Part shown: positions 5,867 to 6,652 of the stretch, piece after piece
Position numbering within the stretch: position 1 is the stretch's first letter
How the letters are laid out: every line of letters begins with the position of its first letter
Assembly: GCA_900769995.1 (NCBI GenBank)
Contig: CAAGIT010000062.1
Span: 1 to 6,652, forward strand
Direction of reading: 5' to 3'
DNA: 6,652 nt
From: an uncultured Oscillospiraceae bacterium
Lineage (GTDB): Bacteria > Bacillota > Clostridia > Oscillospirales > Oscillospiraceae
Program-made: the position numbers and the translations under genes
Notes under the pieces: generated by a model
What the model saw: only the letters and a program-made list of their open reading frames with translations
The model's database searches: none
What the model was told of the DNA's origin: nothing

Positions 5867-5899
5867 GAGTGCTGCCGGAGATGGCTGCACTCTTTTTTT
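5867..5899 (+). terminator. Riboswitch-controlled intrinsic terminator before glyA
   Basis: GAGTGC (5867-5872) pairs with GCACTC (5887-5892). After a T-T mismatch, GCC (5874-5876) pairs with GGC (5883-5885) around the loop GGAGAT. Seven T residues follow at 5893-5899. This sits inside the glyA leader, 30 bases before the start codon, so it is a regulated attenuator rather than a gene-end terminator. The ribosome binding site lies outside the hairpin, which points to transcriptional rather than translational control. Confidence 0.9.
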
Positions 5900-5929
5900 G
5901 AGTGCGGTACATCATAAGGAGGAACGATT

Positions 5930-6636
5930 ATGAACAAGCTTGCCCCCACCAATGATTTTGTCAACCAATACGACGAGGAGGTCGGTGCCCTGCTGCAAAG
6001 TGAGCTGCGCCGTCAGCGCCGCAACATCGAGCTGATCGCTTCGGAAAACATCGCATCCCCTGCCGTAATTGCCTGCATGGGTACGATGCTGACCAATAAA
6101 TATGCCGAGGGTCTGCCCGCGAAACGCTATTACGGCGGCTGCGAGGTCGTGGACGAGGTCGAACGTCTTGCCATCGCCCGCGCACAGCAGCTCTTTGGCG
6201 CGGAATTTGTCAATGTCCAGCCGCACAGCGGCGCGCAGGCAAATCTGGCGGTTTATGCTGCTCTGCTCCAGCCCGGTGATACCATTTTGGGCATGAGCCT
6301 TGCAAACGGCGGTCACCTGACCCACGGTGCTCCCGCCAACCAGTCCGGCAAGATCTACAACTCCATCTCCTACGGCGTTGACCCCAACACAGGCCGCATC
6401 GACTATGACGAGGTTGCCCGCCTTGCCGAGCAGCACAAGCCCAAGATCATCGTTGCCGGTGCTTCCGCCTATCCCCGTGCCATCGATTTTAAGCGCTTTG
6501 CGGACATCGCACACGCCAACGGCGCTCTGCTGATGGTCGATATGGCACACATCTCCGGTCTTGTCGCCGGTGGCGCGCATCAAAGCCCCGTGCCCTATGC
6601 CGACATCGTGACCACAACGACACATAAAACTCTGCG
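5930..6636 (+). CDS. glyA: Serine hydroxymethyltransferase (3' truncated by window end)
   Basis: GlyA is a cytosolic PLP enzyme that converts serine plus tetrahydrofolate into glycine plus 5,10-methylene-tetrahydrofolate, and back. The ATG at 5930 has AAGGAGG (5916-5922) seven bases upstream, a strong site. The frame is open with 235 full codons. The start reads MNKLAPTNDFVNQYDEEV, followed by IELIASENIASPAV (33-46), a family signature. TNKYAEGLPAKRYYGGCEVVDEVE (55-78) is the folate and substrate region, and VQPHSGAQAN (96-105) follows. His129, Asp204 and His207 (VDMAHISGLVAGG) line the PLP site. Lys233 in TTTTHKTLR is the PLP-binding lysine. The family is about 410-420 residues, so about 57% is present. 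After TLR the family expects a Gly-Pro-Arg-Gly-like run, but the last bases are adapter, so genuine coding sequence stops at 6636. Regulation is by the glycine riboswitch upstream. Confidence 0.97.
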
Positions 6637-6652
6637 AGATCGGAAGAGCACA
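6637..6652 (+). other. Residual Illumina adapter sequence (artefact)
   Basis: The last 16 bases, AGATCGGAAGAGCACA, are identical to the beginning of the standard Illumina TruSeq read-through adapter. They interrupt the glyA frame exactly where the conserved sequence after the PLP lysine should continue, giving nonsense residues (DRKST). This is untrimmed adapter joined to a contig end, not genomic DNA. Confidence 0.95.

Noticed and set aside
5681..5899. T-box leader as an alternative for the glyA leader
   Set aside because: There is no T-box sequence before the terminator and no specifier loop visible, whereas both glycine aptamer cores are present.
5912..6625. A 237-codon - strand frame opposite glyA
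   Set aside because: The + strand encodes unmistakable SHMT with the PLP lysine and a strong ribosome binding site; the antisense frame is codon-bias mirroring.
1..6652. CRISPR arrays, insertion sequences, prophage, tRNA or rRNA genes, toxin-antitoxin or defence genes
   Set aside because: I saw no regularly spaced repeats, terminal inverted repeats, transposase or integrase frames, or structural RNA genes. Every large frame is explained by hpf, rnf or glyA.

Overview
The window is a chromosomal fragment that looks like a strictly anaerobic Gram-positive member of the Clostridia, most likely a moderately GC-rich Ruminococcaceae/Oscillospiraceae-type gut bacterium. The reasons are the rnfCDGEAB gene order, a long-form hibernation factor, strong AGGAGG ribosome binding sites, and a glycine riboswitch with a transcription terminator in front of glyA. 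The family assignment is inferred from gene style only. Both ends cut through genes, and the last 16 bases are an Illumina adapter remnant rather than genomic DNA.

Layout. Positions 2-421 (+) hold the C-terminal three quarters of a long-form ribosome hibernation promoting factor (hpf). A very stable C(UUCG)G hairpin at 446-477 lies between hpf and the convergent rnf operon. Positions 499-5408 (-) carry a complete six-gene operon, transcribed right to left as rnfC-rnfD-rnfG-rnfE-rnfA-rnfB. It encodes the membrane-bound ferredoxin:NAD+ oxidoreductase. Four of its five junctions are 4-base ATGA overlaps; only rnfA and rnfB are separated, by 12 bases with a strong ribosome binding site. The non-coding stretch 5409-5929 is a divergent control region. 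On the rnf side it has an extended -10 promoter overlapped by a candidate Rex (NADH/NAD+ sensor) operator. Its middle holds AT-rich repeats and dyads. On the glyA side it has a near-consensus promoter, a tandem glycine riboswitch and an intrinsic terminator. From 5930 (+) runs the first ~235 codons of glyA (serine hydroxymethyltransferase), cut at the window end.

How the genes work together. Rnf moves electrons from reduced ferredoxin to NAD+ (or the reverse) and couples this to Na+ or H+ export, giving a fermenter a chemiosmotic energy source. A Rex-type site on its promoter would tie expression to the NADH/NAD+ ratio. GlyA interconverts serine and glycine with one-carbon-loaded tetrahydrofolate, and the riboswitch lets glycine set its transcription. 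Divergent placement is the only visible link between the two units. I found no clearly new biological system. The most interesting parts are the dense control region and a few residue-level oddities in the Rnf subunits.
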